A stretch of 51,583 bases of DNA from Planctomycetia bacterium (GTDB lineage Bacteria > Planctomycetota > Planctomycetia > Gemmatales > HRBIN36): NCBI GenBank assembly GCA_016795155.1, contig JAEUIE010000062.1, positions 1 through 51,583 of the forward strand. Direction: 5' to 3'. The translations under genes were made by a program, and so were the position numbers. Positions within the stretch are counted from its first letter, which is position 1, and each line of letters begins with the position of its first letter. Below, one piece after another: positions 1-8,776 of this stretch. Under the pieces are notes generated by a model. It worked only from the letters and a program-made list of their open reading frames with translations, was not told where the DNA came from and made no database searches.

Positions 1-346
1 CTCCCAACTGCCAGATTCTCTCGTCGCGTATCAACCCTCTCAACTGCCCGTGCTGGGCAGACGCTGCGATTTCGCCGCTTCGCCATGCCTCTCTCGCTTG
101 CCAGACGATCTTGAGAAATACCGCGGGAAAACGCAGAAAAAGCGCCACTTGCCATTGACCGCCTTGTCAAAGCGGTTATCACCCTGACCCTTGAGTGGGG
201 TTTCTGCGTACGTGTCCAACGGGGCCACTGGCTCGCCGGGGAACGCAACGGGACACCCAGTTTGCTCGGACCACAACTCCGCCTGGGGGAAGGCGACAGT
301 TGCCGAGCGAAGGGAACCGGAAGGTTGGACACGAAAGGAGGCTGCA
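1..346. other. Leader region upstream of secretin, no gene seen
   Basis: No recognisable coding sequence. The secretin frame stays open upstream to about position 191, but that stretch has no signal peptide or domain and is better read as 5' leader. A reverse-strand open frame at 40-540 runs into the secretin and has no family-like sequence. A weak TTGACC at 155-160 could be a -35 box, but no convincing -10 follows at normal spacing. Confidence 0.5.
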
Positions 347-3300
347 GTGATTCGGGCTAAATCCTTGGCATGGATCGGCGGAGTGGGCTTGCTGGGATTG
401 ACCCCGGCGGCAGTGTTCGCACAGGGGCTGCCCTTACCGCCTGCACCAGATAATACGGTGCCTGTACAAGTCGCGCCACCATCGGCTGATGTGGTGCAAA
501 CGGGCGGCGAGAGGTCAACTCGTCCTCGCGACATCCTCAAGGATGGCGTCGAGTATCATCGCAAGTTTGAATTTGAACTCGCGGATGTCTACCTCAAGAA
601 AGCCCAGGAACTGCGCACCAGCCTCAGTGCTGCTGAGCAGAAGGAACTGGATACTTTTGTTCAGAATAATTCCAAAGCGCTGGCCATGCGCAAGCAAGGC
701 CAGGAAATGATCAAGCGCGCCAGCGATTTCATCAATGCTGGCAAGTATCAGGAAGCTGATGCCTTGGTCAAAGGCCTGAAAGCCAACACCTATCTCTCCA
801 CGCAGGATCGTCAGAGCGTTGCAACGCTCAGCGATGCCTTGAGCAGATCAACAGGTTCTGTTGCCAATGCCAATCCTGTGGTTGTTGCCCAGCAACAGCC
901 CAGCGTTACTCCTAAGGTTAACACTCCTGCTGACATGTTCGCTGCCGCCCAGGCTGCCTTCAAGCAGGGCAACTACGATGAAGCTCAAGCCTATGCTCTT
1001 AGCGCCAAGCAGGCAGGTTACAAGACTCGCTGGCCATGGGAACAGAATCCTGACAAGCTGATGAGCGAAATCGTTGTCGCTCGTTCACGTGCTGCCAAGT
1101 CTGGCACCATGACGGCCAGTGCTCCTGCAGACCAGAAGCAGGCTCAGGCCAAGCAGTTGTGCATGCAAGCAATGCAGGCTCTGCAAGCTGGCGATATCGT
1201 CACTGCCAAGAAGCTGACCAAGCAGGCGGAAGACCTCAAGGTCAACATGGCCTGGTTTGAAGATTACACTCCTGCCAAGCTGAATGAAGCCATTGCTCGT
1301 GCTGAACGGGCTGGTGCTGCCAGCACTAAGGTTGCCAGCAACGTTCCAAGCGATCCACGCGTTGCAGTCAAGGAAGCTCGTGTTGCTCTGGCTCAAGGCA
1401 ACTTCGATCGCGCTCAGGAACTGTGCAATAGCGCTCGCCTGGCCAAGAAAGACTGGGGCCTCTTTGAAGACAATCCAGACAAGGTTCTGGCTGATGTCAT
1501 GAAGAGCCGGGAAACTGTCAACGGCAAACGTGCTGGTGAACTCCTTGTTCAGGCTCGTCAGCATCTGAACACAGGCAATCTCGATGAAGCAGAAAAATGC
1601 TGTGCTCAATCGAAGATGCTCAAGAGTGAGTATGGCATGTTCGAGGACTTCGGTGGCGAACGTCCCGACAAGCTGATGGCTGAGATTCAGGCCAAGAAGG
1701 CAGTGGCAGTCAAGACTAAACCACTGGCTCCACTCAACGAAGTCGCCAAGACTCCAGATGTTAATTCCAAAGTGGTTGCCAGCAATATGACGGCTCCTGC
1801 TGTACCTCCAGTCAGCAAGCCGCCCGTCACGACGCCACCTGCTATGCCTCAGCAACCCGTTCCTCAGGTTGCAGCTAATAACGATTCAAAGGTCACTCAG
1901 GCTAACCGCCTGATGGCTGAAGCCCGTATGGACCTGAACAAGGGACAGTACGAGGCTGCTCTGCAGAAAGCTGCCACCGTCAAATCGATGGGTGTTGCCA
2001 CAGCTGATAACCCCGACAGCATCCTGGCTGCAGTCAAAGCCATTGAAGCCACACGCGATGCCAAGGCTAATCCTGCCGTAGCTGATGTCAAGCGAACCAA
2101 GGCTCTGCAACTGCTGGCCAATGCCCGTGTGATGACCAAATCTGGTGATATCATGGGCGCCCGCAAGGCTGTCATGGAAGCCAAGGCGCTGGGTGTTGTC
2201 TATCAACAGGGCGATGAACTGCCTGAAACCATGCTGGCTGATCTTCAAGTCAAGGCTCGTCAGCAGGTGGATACCTACACTAAAGCTGCTGAGACTCTGG
2301 CTCAGCGAGGCAGAACAGGTGAAGCTCAGCAGTATCGCAATTACGTCACCAACCTGGCCATGACCTTTAATGTGCCTGCCCCTCAAATGGGCAACACTAC
2401 CACAGTGCCTGGCACATTGACTGTCCCTGCTGCAACGGATGTTGCCAGCCAGGGTAAGAAACTCTGCAGCGACATTGAACAGTGCGTCCGCGAAGGACAA
2501 CTAGTTCAGGCTCGCAAGCTGGCCAATGCACTGTACGAAGGCCCTTACGGCATGAAGACCCAGGCTGGTCAGTACCTGGCACAGCTCGATGCTGCTGACA
2601 TGAAAGCTGCCATCAAGACTTCTGAGCAGTACTACGACCTGGTCGTCAAGGCCATGAACCGCAAGGAATTTGATCTGGCTAAGAGCTATGCCGAAAAAAT
2701 CGACCGCAAACTGCTCGATGAAGCCAAGAGCAAACATCTGAACGAACTCCTCTCCAGCCCTGTGTTCCAGACTGAAAAAAGTCTGATCCAGATGGCAGGC
2801 GGAGTGCAGGATGTTCCCAATAAAGCCAGTGGTCAGAGTGCCTTGCTCGACGATGTCCGCAAGAAGCACGAAATTGAATCCCAGCGATTGAATGAACTCA
2901 AGAATACGAGCATTGCTCGTGCTCAGAAACTGTCCCAGCAGGGCAACTTCGATGGCGCCATTGTTGAACTGAAGAGCACGCTGGAAACCGTCAAGAAAGC
3001 CGATGTCGATGTTCCCAAGGCAGCTGAAATGGCTCGCCAGCTCGAGTTCAAGCTCAAGAACTATGAACGAGTCAACGAACAGGTTGCCTTCGAACGCGAA
3101 GCTCGCGAGAAGCTGGATTCCAAACAGAATGCCAAGCTCCGCAAGGTCGCTGACGAGGAAAACCGCCGTAACCAGGTCACTTCACTGATGACCGAGTACA
3201 GGAACTTCATGAAGGAAGGCAAGTTTGCCGAGGCGGAAGCCCGTGCAGAACGTGCCCTGGCTATTGATCCTGACAACGTCGCCATCGACGCTGCCCGTGA

Positions 3301-5134
3301 ACAGGCCAGGACGATTCGTAATCTTTCAGAAGAAAAACGCATTGTTCGTACCGGACAGGATCAGTTCGTACGTGCAATGGATGACTTAGGCAGTAAAGCC
3401 GTGGTAAGTGATGATAATCCTGTTCAGTTCACCCCTGACTTCCAGTCAAAGTCCATGGGACGTATTCAAAAAGTCGTGGAACGCATGAACCGCGACAAGA
3501 AGGACGAACTGCCCAGTAACAGCAAGTTGTATTCCAATGTAAGCGTCGACTTCCGCAATAAGCCTCTGGTGGAAGTGGTTGATGAACTGCGAACTCTCAG
3601 CCAGACCAACATGCTGATTGAAGCTTTCGCCCTGGAATATGCTGGCATCGATCCCAAGATGCCCATCTCTGTGACACTGAACAACGTGCCACTGAAGACA
3701 GTTCTGAACGCTGTACTCAGCAACGCACAGTTGACCTACTACGTCAAGGATGGTGTGATCAACATCACCACCAGGGAAGCCCGTTCCAGCCATAAAATAC
3801 GCCGCAGCTATGCGGTGCACGATATCATCGTCCCACGCGATGACATGGCGAATCTGCCTAACCTGAACAATCAGCAGGCAGTACCGGTTTCCACCACAGG
3901 TGTAAGTGATTTCAATGCCTTCGCTGGCCAGGGTGGCAATCGGGATAGCTACAACCCACCCGCGCAGAATCTCAACGGCGCTCAGTTGCAGCCTCGCCGT
4001 ACAGGCCAGACGCTGGAAAAGCAGTTGATTCATCTCATCACCAGCAGTATCGAACCGGAAAGCTGGAAGGGTTCTGCTTCTGGTGGTACAGGCACCATTG
4101 AATACTATCCCATGGGTATGACTCTGGTGGTTTCTCAATCTTCCGACATACAGGAACAGATTGATGAACTGATCAAGCGTCTCCGTGAGCTGCAGGAAGT
4201 GCAGATCACCGTCGAAGTCCGTATCCTCACGCTGACGGATGATTTCTTCGAACGCATGGGTGTGGACTTCAATGTCTCCATACCGGACAAGCAGACCCAG
4301 TTTGATCAGCAGGTGGCTTCTGCCAACTTCGCCCCCAACGGCATGCTCAATTATCCTGATCATACCAGTGGTGTGGTGGTGGGTCTGACTCCTGCCGGTA
4401 ACTTTACCAACAATCTGAACATCCCCATCTCCAATGACAGCTACCGTGCAGCTCGTCTGCCTACCGGTTTCGCTGGAATCGGTGCTCCGGGACAAACAGG
4501 TGGTCTGGATGTGGGTGTAGCGTTCCTCAGCAGTATCCAGGTGTTCCTGGTGATGGAAGCTGTTCAGGGTGATATCCGCAACAGTACGCTGCAGGCACCT
4601 AAGATCACCATGTTCAATGGGCAGGCTGCCTCGATCAGCACTGTCCAACAGGAACTGTTCGTGACTGCAGTCACTGCTACGCCTAATTTCTTCAACGGTA
4701 TTCCAGTGTTCACTCCTGTTCAACAGGCGTTCAATTCTGGAATCACGCTGACAGTTCAGGCGGTTGTTACCAACGACCGTCGATATGTGCAGTTGACCAT
4801 GCAGCCTGTCATTCAGCGTGTGACAGATGGTTCAAGAGTCTTTAATGCTGTGGCAGGCATTAGCGTACAACAGCCTGTTACAGAAACCATTACCCTGGCA
4901 ACTACGGTCATGGTGCCTGATGGCGGTACGATTCTTGTTGGTGGATTGAAAACGATGCGTGAACAACGCCGCGAATTCGGTCCTCCTATCCTCAGCAAGA
5001 TTCCATATGTCAATCGCCTATTCCGCAATCAGTCATATGGTAAGTCAGCTAACTCACTGATGTTCATGGTGACTCCACGCATCATCATCAATGAAGAAGA
5101 GGAAGAAAAGATCGGTAACACCTTTGTTCAGTAA
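347..5134 (+). CDS. Secretin (type II/III secretion or type IV pilus outer-membrane channel) with large N-terminal repeat region
   Basis: Predicted outer-membrane secretin of about 1,595 residues. I chose the GTG at 347: it follows an AAAGGAGG Shine-Dalgarno (about 334-341) and opens directly into a signal peptide ending in VFAQ. Residues about 60-950 are helical and TPR-like, with a recurring module of about 70 residues ending in variants of FEDNPDKLLADI (near residues 230, 302, 371, 430 and, weaker, 548 and 614). A short STN-type domain (secretin/TonB N-terminal) lies at about 1063-1135. The secretin barrel runs from about 1285 to the end and contains the hallmark VPDGGTILVGG near 1522 and a conserved C-terminal MVTPRIIIN. 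Ordinary GspD/PilQ proteins are 600-750 residues, so the extra length is all N-terminal. No other secretion genes are adjacent, so the exact system cannot be named. A hairpin terminator follows. Confidence 0.9.
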   Translation: MIRAKSLAWIGGVGLLGLTPAAVFAQGLPLPPAPDNTVPVQVAPPSADVVQTGGERSTRPRDILKDGVEYHRKFEFELADVYLKKAQELRTSLSAAEQKELDTFVQNNSKALAMRKQGQEMIKRASDFINAGKYQEADALVKGLKANTYLSTQDRQSVATLSDALSRSTGSVANANPVVVAQQQPSVTPKVNTPADMFAAAQAAFKQGNYDEAQAYALSAKQAGYKTRWPWEQNPDKLMSEIVVARSRAAKSGTMTASAPADQKQAQAKQLCMQAMQALQAGDIVTAKKLTKQAEDLKVNMAWFEDYTPAKLNEAIARAERAGAASTKVASNVPSDPRVAVKEARVALAQGNFDRAQELCNSARLAKKDWGLFEDNPDKVLADVMKSRETVNGKRAGELLVQARQHLNTGNLDEAEKCCAQSKMLKSEYGMFEDFGGERPDKLMAEIQAKKAVAVKTKPLAPLNEVAKTPDVNSKVVASNMTAPAVPPVSKPPVTTPPAMPQQPVPQVAANNDSKVTQANRLMAEARMDLNKGQYEAALQKAATVKSMGVATADNPDSILAAVKAIEATRDAKANPAVADVKRTKALQLLANARVMTKSGDIMGARKAVMEAKALGVVYQQGDELPETMLADLQVKARQQVDTYTKAAETLAQRGRTGEAQQYRNYVTNLAMTFNVPAPQMGNTTTVPGTLTVPAATDVASQGKKLCSDIEQCVREGQLVQARKLANALYEGPYGMKTQAGQYLAQLDAADMKAAIKTSEQYYDLVVKAMNRKEFDLAKSYAEKIDRKLLDEAKSKHLNELLSSPVFQTEKSLIQMAGGVQDVPNKASGQSALLDDVRKKHEIESQRLNELKNTSIARAQKLSQQGNFDGAIVELKSTLETVKKADVDVPKAAEMARQLEFKLKNYERVNEQVAFEREAREKLDSKQNAKLRKVADEENRRNQVTSLMTEYRNFMKEGKFAEAEARAERALAIDPDNVAIDAAREQARTIRNLSEEKRIVRTGQDQFVRAMDDLGSKAVVSDDNPVQFTPDFQSKSMGRIQKVVERMNRDKKDELPSNSKLYSNVSVDFRNKPLVEVVDELRTLSQTNMLIEAFALEYAGIDPKMPISVTLNNVPLKTVLNAVLSNAQLTYYVKDGVINITTREARSSHKIRRSYAVHDIIVPRDDMANLPNLNNQQAVPVSTTGVSDFNAFAGQGGNRDSYNPPAQNLNGAQLQPRRTGQTLEKQLIHLITSSIEPESWKGSASGGTGTIEYYPMGMTLVVSQSSDIQEQIDELIKRLRELQEVQITVEVRILTLTDDFFERMGVDFNVSIPDKQTQFDQQVASANFAPNGMLNYPDHTSGVVVGLTPAGNFTNNLNIPISNDSYRAARLPTGFAGIGAPGQTGGLDVGVAFLSSIQVFLVMEAVQGDIRNSTLQAPKITMFNGQAASISTVQQELFVTAVTATPNFFNGIPVFTPVQQAFNSGITLTVQAVVTNDRRYVQLTMQPVIQRVTDGSRVFNAVAGISVQQPVTETITLATTVMVPDGGTILVGGLKTMREQRREFGPPILSKIPYVNRLFRNQSYGKSANSLMFMVTPRIIINEEEEEKIGNTFVQ

Positions 5135-5157
5135 GCTGAACAGAACCTGATAATTTG

Positions 5158-5189
5158 AAAGCCGGTAACTGAAAGTTACCGGCTTTTTT
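5158..5189 (+). terminator. Rho-independent terminator of the secretin gene
   Basis: A perfect stem, GCCGGTAACT and AGTTACCGGC, around a 3-nt loop, followed by a run of T. It starts 24 bases after the secretin stop and lies before the convergent ispA stop at 5229, so it probably insulates both genes. Confidence 0.9.
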
Positions 5190-5228
5190 CGTGTCGTGGG
5201 TCACGATTGTATCGTGACAATTCACACT

Positions 5229-6134
5229 TTAACGATCTCTCTCTACCACAAACCGCAGCACCTCACGCAAGACAGCAGCCCGTTCCCCCAGTTGATCCAC
5301 TGCCATCATTCCCCGTTCGTAAGCTGCTTGCAACTCTTGTCTGGTTCTTTCAATTCCCAAGAGTCCCGGATACGTCAGCTTGCCCTTGTCCGCATCCTTC
5401 TGAGTCGCTTTCCCCAGTTGTTCAGGCTGGCTTTGTACGTCGAGCAGATCGTCAGTAATCTGAAATGCCAAGCCCAGCGATTCTGCAAACCGGTTCAAAT
5501 GAGCCAGTTTTTCGGAGTCGTATTTTCCCTGCCAGGCTGTAAGTGCCCCCAGCCGAACCGATACTCGCAACAGTGCCCCAGTCTTTCGCTCGTGGATTGA
5601 CTGCAATTGTTGTAATGAACCCGCTTTGCCTTCCTGCAGGATGTCATCCATCTGCCCACCGATCATGCCAGTAAGGCCCGCAGCCTGGGACAACTCTTTG
5701 ATGCAGTTCCGCGAAAGTTCAGACGAAGCCACTTCTTCAGCAAGCACCTGAAACGCGAGTGTCAGCAGGGCATCACCCGTCAGGATGGCCGTCGCTTCAT
5801 CAAACTGCTTATGACAGGTGGGCCGGCCTCGCCGAAGGTCATCATCATCCATTGCAGGTAGATCATCATGGATGAGCGAATAGTTATGAATCATCTCCAC
5901 CGCTGCTGCCGCTGGCAATGCTGTGATTCGTGTTCCGCCCATGGCTTCGCAGGTCATCAGCACCAGGGCAGGTCGGATGCGTTTGCCTGGCGCCAGCAGA
6001 CAATACCGTATCGATTCGATCAATCGCTTCTGTACAACTTGCTGCTGTTCCAGTCGATCCACGTAAGCCGTCAGCCAGAAATCTATCTCGATCTGGAGTG
6101 TTTTCAGATATTGTGGAAACGAATCTACAGTCAT
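5229..6134 (-). CDS. ispA: Polyprenyl (farnesyl/geranylgeranyl) diphosphate synthase
   Basis: Cytosolic all-helical prenyltransferase (301 residues, normal for the family). It condenses isopentenyl diphosphate with allylic diphosphates to make farnesyl- or geranylgeranyl diphosphate for quinones, hopanoids or carotenoids. The first aspartate-rich motif DDLPAMDDDD is at 90-99 and is followed by the RRGRPT signature. The second motif DDLLD is at 228-232, and GQMDD is near 160. Chain length cannot be fixed from these motifs alone. It is the last gene of xseA-xseB-ispA, 6 bases after xseB, an order seen in many bacteria, so it is probably transcribed from the xseA promoter. Confidence 0.93.
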   Translation of the reverse strand: MTVDSFPQYLKTLQIEIDFWLTAYVDRLEQQQVVQKRLIESIRYCLLAPGKRIRPALVLMTCEAMGGTRITALPAAAAVEMIHNYSLIHDDLPAMDDDDLRRGRPTCHKQFDEATAILTGDALLTLAFQVLAEEVASSELSRNCIKELSQAAGLTGMIGGQMDDILQEGKAGSLQQLQSIHERKTGALLRVSVRLGALTAWQGKYDSEKLAHLNRFAESLGLAFQITDDLLDVQSQPEQLGKATQKDADKGKLTYPGLLGIERTRQELQAAYERGMMAVDQLGERAAVLREVLRFVVERDR

Positions 6135-6140
6135 GGCGAC

Positions 6141-6392
6141 CTACATCCTGGAATCTGGATCGGAAAGGAAAGGTTCCAGGATTGGCTTGCCGGTTTCATC
6201 CGTACCAGTCAGTTTGATGATCTTCGCTTCACCAGTCTTCAGCAAGCCATGACAATGCTTAATCAGGCCGATGCCATCCTCATAAGCTTTCAGCGAATCC
6301 GCCAGAGGCAACTGGCCCGTTTCCATGCGGCGAACCAGTTCTTCCAGCTTGCCAATGGCATCTTCGAATGTGGTGTTTTTTTTGATTTCCAT
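6141..6392 (-). CDS. xseB: Exodeoxyribonuclease VII small subunit
   Basis: An 83-residue helical protein with the XseB pattern: FEDAIGKLEELVRRMETGQLPL followed by a second helix, shown here only in part by its FEDAI and LPLADSLKAYEDG segments. Several copies bind the XseA catalytic subunit and activate ssDNA degradation in both directions. Length is normal. It starts 9 bases after the xseA stop and ends 6 bases before ispA, so it is the middle gene of a tight operon. Confidence 0.93.
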   Translation of the reverse strand: MEIKKNTTFEDAIGKLEELVRRMETGQLPLADSLKAYEDGIGLIKHCHGLLKTGEAKIIKLTGTDETGKPILEPFLSDPDSRM

Positions 6393-6401
6393 GCTGCTAT
6401 C

Positions 6402-7625
6402 TTATTCCCTGCTGATGACCGTGCTTCTGATTTTTCCCTGATGAAGGACAGTTTCCAGTGTTTCCCCCGGCTCAACCTCATTACTCCGACTGACAGTATC
6501 GCCGTTTTCCAGTTTACGGGTCAGGCTGTAGCCTCGTGAGAGTACCTGTAGTGGAGACAAGGCTGCCAGCATCGATGCTTGCCGAGCCAGGTCTTTCTGC
6601 AGCTGAACCAGCCTCGTTGTCGTAGCTCGCACCAGTCGTTCGTTCCAATCGTCCACATTTTCCCTTGCATCGGTCAGTTGCTGCATAGGACGCGCAAACA
6701 GGCGATGTTGACGCAATCGCTGAAGTCTTTCCCATTCCCAGCGTAACTGATCCACGGTGTTGTGTCGCAAGGTTCGATAGAGTGCTGTCAGCCGCTCATG
6801 CCAATCTGATCTTGATGGAACAGCAAGGCCTGCTGCAGCGGTAGGTGTGGGGGCACGCAAGTCCGCCACCATATCTGCAATCGTCGTATCAGGCTCGTGG
6901 CCTATGCCGGTAATGATGGGAATGCTTGAACGATGGATGGCTTCAGCCAGCACTTCTTCGTTGAAAGCCCAGAGGTCTTCCAAACTGCCACCACCACGGG
7001 CGAGGATGAGCAGATCGGGCTGCGGATCAAGGCTGTTGAGCCGAGTAATAGTCTTGGCGATGTTTCCCGCTGCAGTTTCACCTTGCACAGGCACCGGCAC
7101 CACCCAGATTTCTGTCAGCGCCCAGCGTTCCCGGATAATGCGTAACATATCCCGCAGCACAGCCCCGCTTTCGCTGGTGACCAGCCCCAACCGCTTGGGA
7201 AATGTTGGAATGGGCTTCTTGTGTTCGGGGCTAAACCACCCCTTGGCTTCGAGCTTTTCGTACAGTTGCCTGAACGCCAGTTCGAGTGGCCCGATGCCTT
7301 GCGGCACTATCGAGGAGGCAATCAGCGAGCATTCGCCGTACGGCGCATAGAAATCGAGCTGTCCTTTTACGATGATGGTCAAGCCATTCTTCATCTCGAA
7401 CTTGAGACGCTTGACCGAGCTTGACCACATCTTGCACTTAAGCGTGGCAGAAGCATCTTTGATCGAAAAGTAATAGTGCCCGCTGATATGCTTGTTGAGG
7501 TTGGTCACTTCGCCAATGACCGAAACATCGGCATAGGTTTCGTTCAACAGATCCCGCAGTTCGCCTGTAATCTGGCTGACAGTGACCGGAGCATCGGTGA
7601 AGAGGGTGGGTTGCTTGGTTGGCAT
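6402..7625 (-). CDS. xseA: Exodeoxyribonuclease VII large subunit
   Basis: Catalytic subunit (407 residues) of the single-strand-specific exonuclease VII. The N-terminal OB-fold (about 10-110) contains VSQITGEL and the family-typical VIGEVTNL/HYYFSIKD pattern. The catalytic domain shows the conserved GLVTSESGAVLRD, LLILARGGGSLEDLWAFNEE and GIGHEPDTTIADMVADLRAPTPTAAA regions (quoted here as family landmarks at about 147, 208 and 240). The C-terminal coiled-coil is followed by the usual LSRGYSLTRK segment. It is first in xseA-xseB-ispA and divergent from the toxin-antitoxin module, with about 100 bp between the start codons. Confidence 0.94.
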   Translation of the reverse strand: MPTKQPTLFTDAPVTVSQITGELRDLLNETYADVSVIGEVTNLNKHISGHYYFSIKDASATLKCKMWSSSVKRLKFEMKNGLTIIVKGQLDFYAPYGECSLIASSIVPQGIGPLELAFRQLYEKLEAKGWFSPEHKKPIPTFPKRLGLVTSESGAVLRDMLRIIRERWALTEIWVVPVPVQGETAAGNIAKTITRLNSLDPQPDLLILARGGGSLEDLWAFNEEVLAEAIHRSSIPIITGIGHEPDTTIADMVADLRAPTPTAAAGLAVPSRSDWHERLTALYRTLRHNTVDQLRWEWERLQRLRQHRLFARPMQQLTDARENVDDWNERLVRATTTRLVQLQKDLARQASMLAALSPLQVLSRGYSLTRKLENGDTVSRSNEVEPGETLETVLHQGKIRSTVISRE

Positions 7626-7647
7626 GGAAGTATGGTACGGATATCGC

Positions 7648-7678
7648 TTGCATATTTGAGATGGAATTGGTGTATACT
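7648..7678 (+). promoter_or_regulatory. Candidate promoter of the toxin-antitoxin module
   Basis: TTGCAT (7648-7653) and TATACT (7673-7678) are separated by 19 bp, 49 bp before the antitoxin ATG. The -10 box is good; the spacing is slightly long. It sits in the divergent region with xseA (start at 7625), where antitoxin autoregulation would be expected, but I see no clear operator palindrome. Confidence 0.4.
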
Positions 7679-7727
7679 AATATTGGCTGAGGCATGTATG
7701 TTTGACAGACGTTCTTGGAGCAGAGTG

Positions 7728-8033
7728 ATGGAAATTCCAGTGCTGGTAGAACCTATCGCGGGGAGCAAGATCCGCTTTCGCGCCAAATCAGGGGAGCCTT
7801 GGGTAGTCAGCGCTGAAGGGGATACCGTGGACGAAGCGGTTTCTCACGTGCAGAGCATGGTGCGAGCCCGACTGGCAGCAGGCGCACGTATGATGATGAT
7901 TCCCATCGATGAAAGCAGCAACCCCTGGGTGGAAATGGCGGGTACGTTGCCTAACAATGCCCTTACCCGATCATGGAAACAGTCGATGAAAGAATATCGA
8001 GATGAGGTCAATTGTCGGGAGTCATTGGATTAA
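7728..8033 (+). CDS. Putative antitoxin of a VapC-type module
   Basis: A 101-residue protein starting at ATG 7728 behind GGAG (7717-7720); an in-frame ATG at 7698 is a possible longer start. Residues 1-60 (VEPIAGSKIRFRA then SAEGDTVDEAVSHV) resemble the strand-strand-helix layout of HicB-like proteins, in which a helix with the pattern GxTxxEA follows a beta pair. The rest is basic and has no known DNA-binding motif. It overlaps the PIN toxin gene by one base (TAATG at 8031-8035), the usual translational coupling of type II modules. The role as antitoxin comes mainly from this context. It does not look like AbrB, Phd or RHH antitoxins, the common VapC partners. Confidence 0.65.
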   Translation: MEIPVLVEPIAGSKIRFRAKSGEPWVVSAEGDTVDEAVSHVQSMVRARLAAGARMMMIPIDESSNPWVEMAGTLPNNALTRSWKQSMKEYRDEVNCRESLD

Positions 8034-8449
8034 TGCTCTATTTGCTGGACACCGATACGTTAACGCTCTTGGCAGATGGGCATCCACGTGTTAAGCATCA
8101 CGTCAAACAACATTCACCAACTGACCTTTGCATCTCAGTGATCAGTGTCGAAGAGCAATTGACTGGCTGGTATTCAGAAATCCGCCGTGCCAAAACCAAG
8201 TCAGATGTTGCCGAAGCTTATCTTCATCTGCAGCATACAACTCACTTCCTGGGTAGAATTAACATCATGCCTTATACGGAAAAGGCCATTGACCGATGGA
8301 ATGATTTGCGGAAAGCCAAACTCAACGTCGGCTCCATGGATTTGAAAATTGCAGCAATTGCATTGGAACATCAAGCCGTGGTTGTTACCCGAAATCTCAG
8401 AGACTTCAAACGAGTGACTGGTCTTGAATTAGAAGATTGGTCAGTTTGA
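8033..8449 (+). CDS. vapC: PIN-domain ribonuclease toxin, VapC family
   Basis: A 138-residue PIN protein and probable RNase toxin acting on tRNA or rRNA. Start is ATG 8033, which overlaps the antitoxin stop; an upstream in-frame TTG at 8012 would add only seven residues. The N-terminus MLYLLDTDTL supplies the first acidic ligand (D6, D8 nearby). E40/E41, D103 (in GSMDLKIAAIAL) and D124 (in TRNLRDFKRV) complete the Mg2+ site, so the toxin appears catalytically intact. Its last 9 bases overlap the stop end of the convergent gene downstream (8441). The assignment to VapC is solid; the target is unknown. Confidence 0.88.
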   Translation: MLYLLDTDTLTLLADGHPRVKHHVKQHSPTDLCISVISVEEQLTGWYSEIRRAKTKSDVAEAYLHLQHTTHFLGRINIMPYTEKAIDRWNDLRKAKLNVGSMDLKIAAIALEHQAVVVTRNLRDFKRVTGLELEDWSV

Positions 8450-8776
8450 AAGGCAGGACTGAATCTTATCCACCATAGCTTTTGCATGGTCTGCACTCAT
8501 ATCAACTGGATCTCCAAAAACCGTGACACAAATCACTTGGACTGCCCCGTTGTCATTCCAGACATCAGCGCGCTGATAAGCTTCGATTGCTTTGGAATTC
8601 AGTTGCGTAAGGATTGATTGAAGAAATGCCCTAGTCACTCCAAGTCTTGTTCGGAACTCTGAGTCATCAATATGGACACCATTGCAAACTTCGTTCAAGG
8701 CATTGGAGATGCCCTTGAGTTCATCTCTGCCAAGGGAAAGCAGTAGACAATCACTTGTTTGAAGAACTTTATTCAT
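8441..8776 (-). CDS. Hypothetical protein translationally coupled to PutA
   Basis: A 111-residue protein of unknown function. I chose ATG 8776 because it overlaps the putA stop as ATGA (8773-8776); the longer open frame to 8860 only repeats putA DNA in another frame. The sequence shows a short beta segment, then ELKGISNALNEVCNGVHIDD and a helical FRTRLGVTRAFLQSILTQL region, then a C-terminal part rich in V, I and D. I recall similar ISNALNEVCNG segments in small uncharacterised bacterial proteins but cannot name a domain. The gene ends inside the last 9 bases of convergent vapC. Coupling suggests co-expression with putA; no enzymatic residues stand out. Confidence 0.7.
   Translation of the reverse strand: MNKVLQTSDCLLLSLGRDELKGISNALNEVCNGVHIDDSEFRTRLGVTRAFLQSILTQLNSKAIEAYQRADVWNDNGAVQVICVTVFGDPVDMSADHAKAMVDKIQSCLSN

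Noticed and set aside
3446-4723. Long reverse-strand open frame (425 codons) inside the secretin gene
   Set aside because: It lies wholly within a well-supported gene and has no family-like sequence; it follows from codon use on the other strand.
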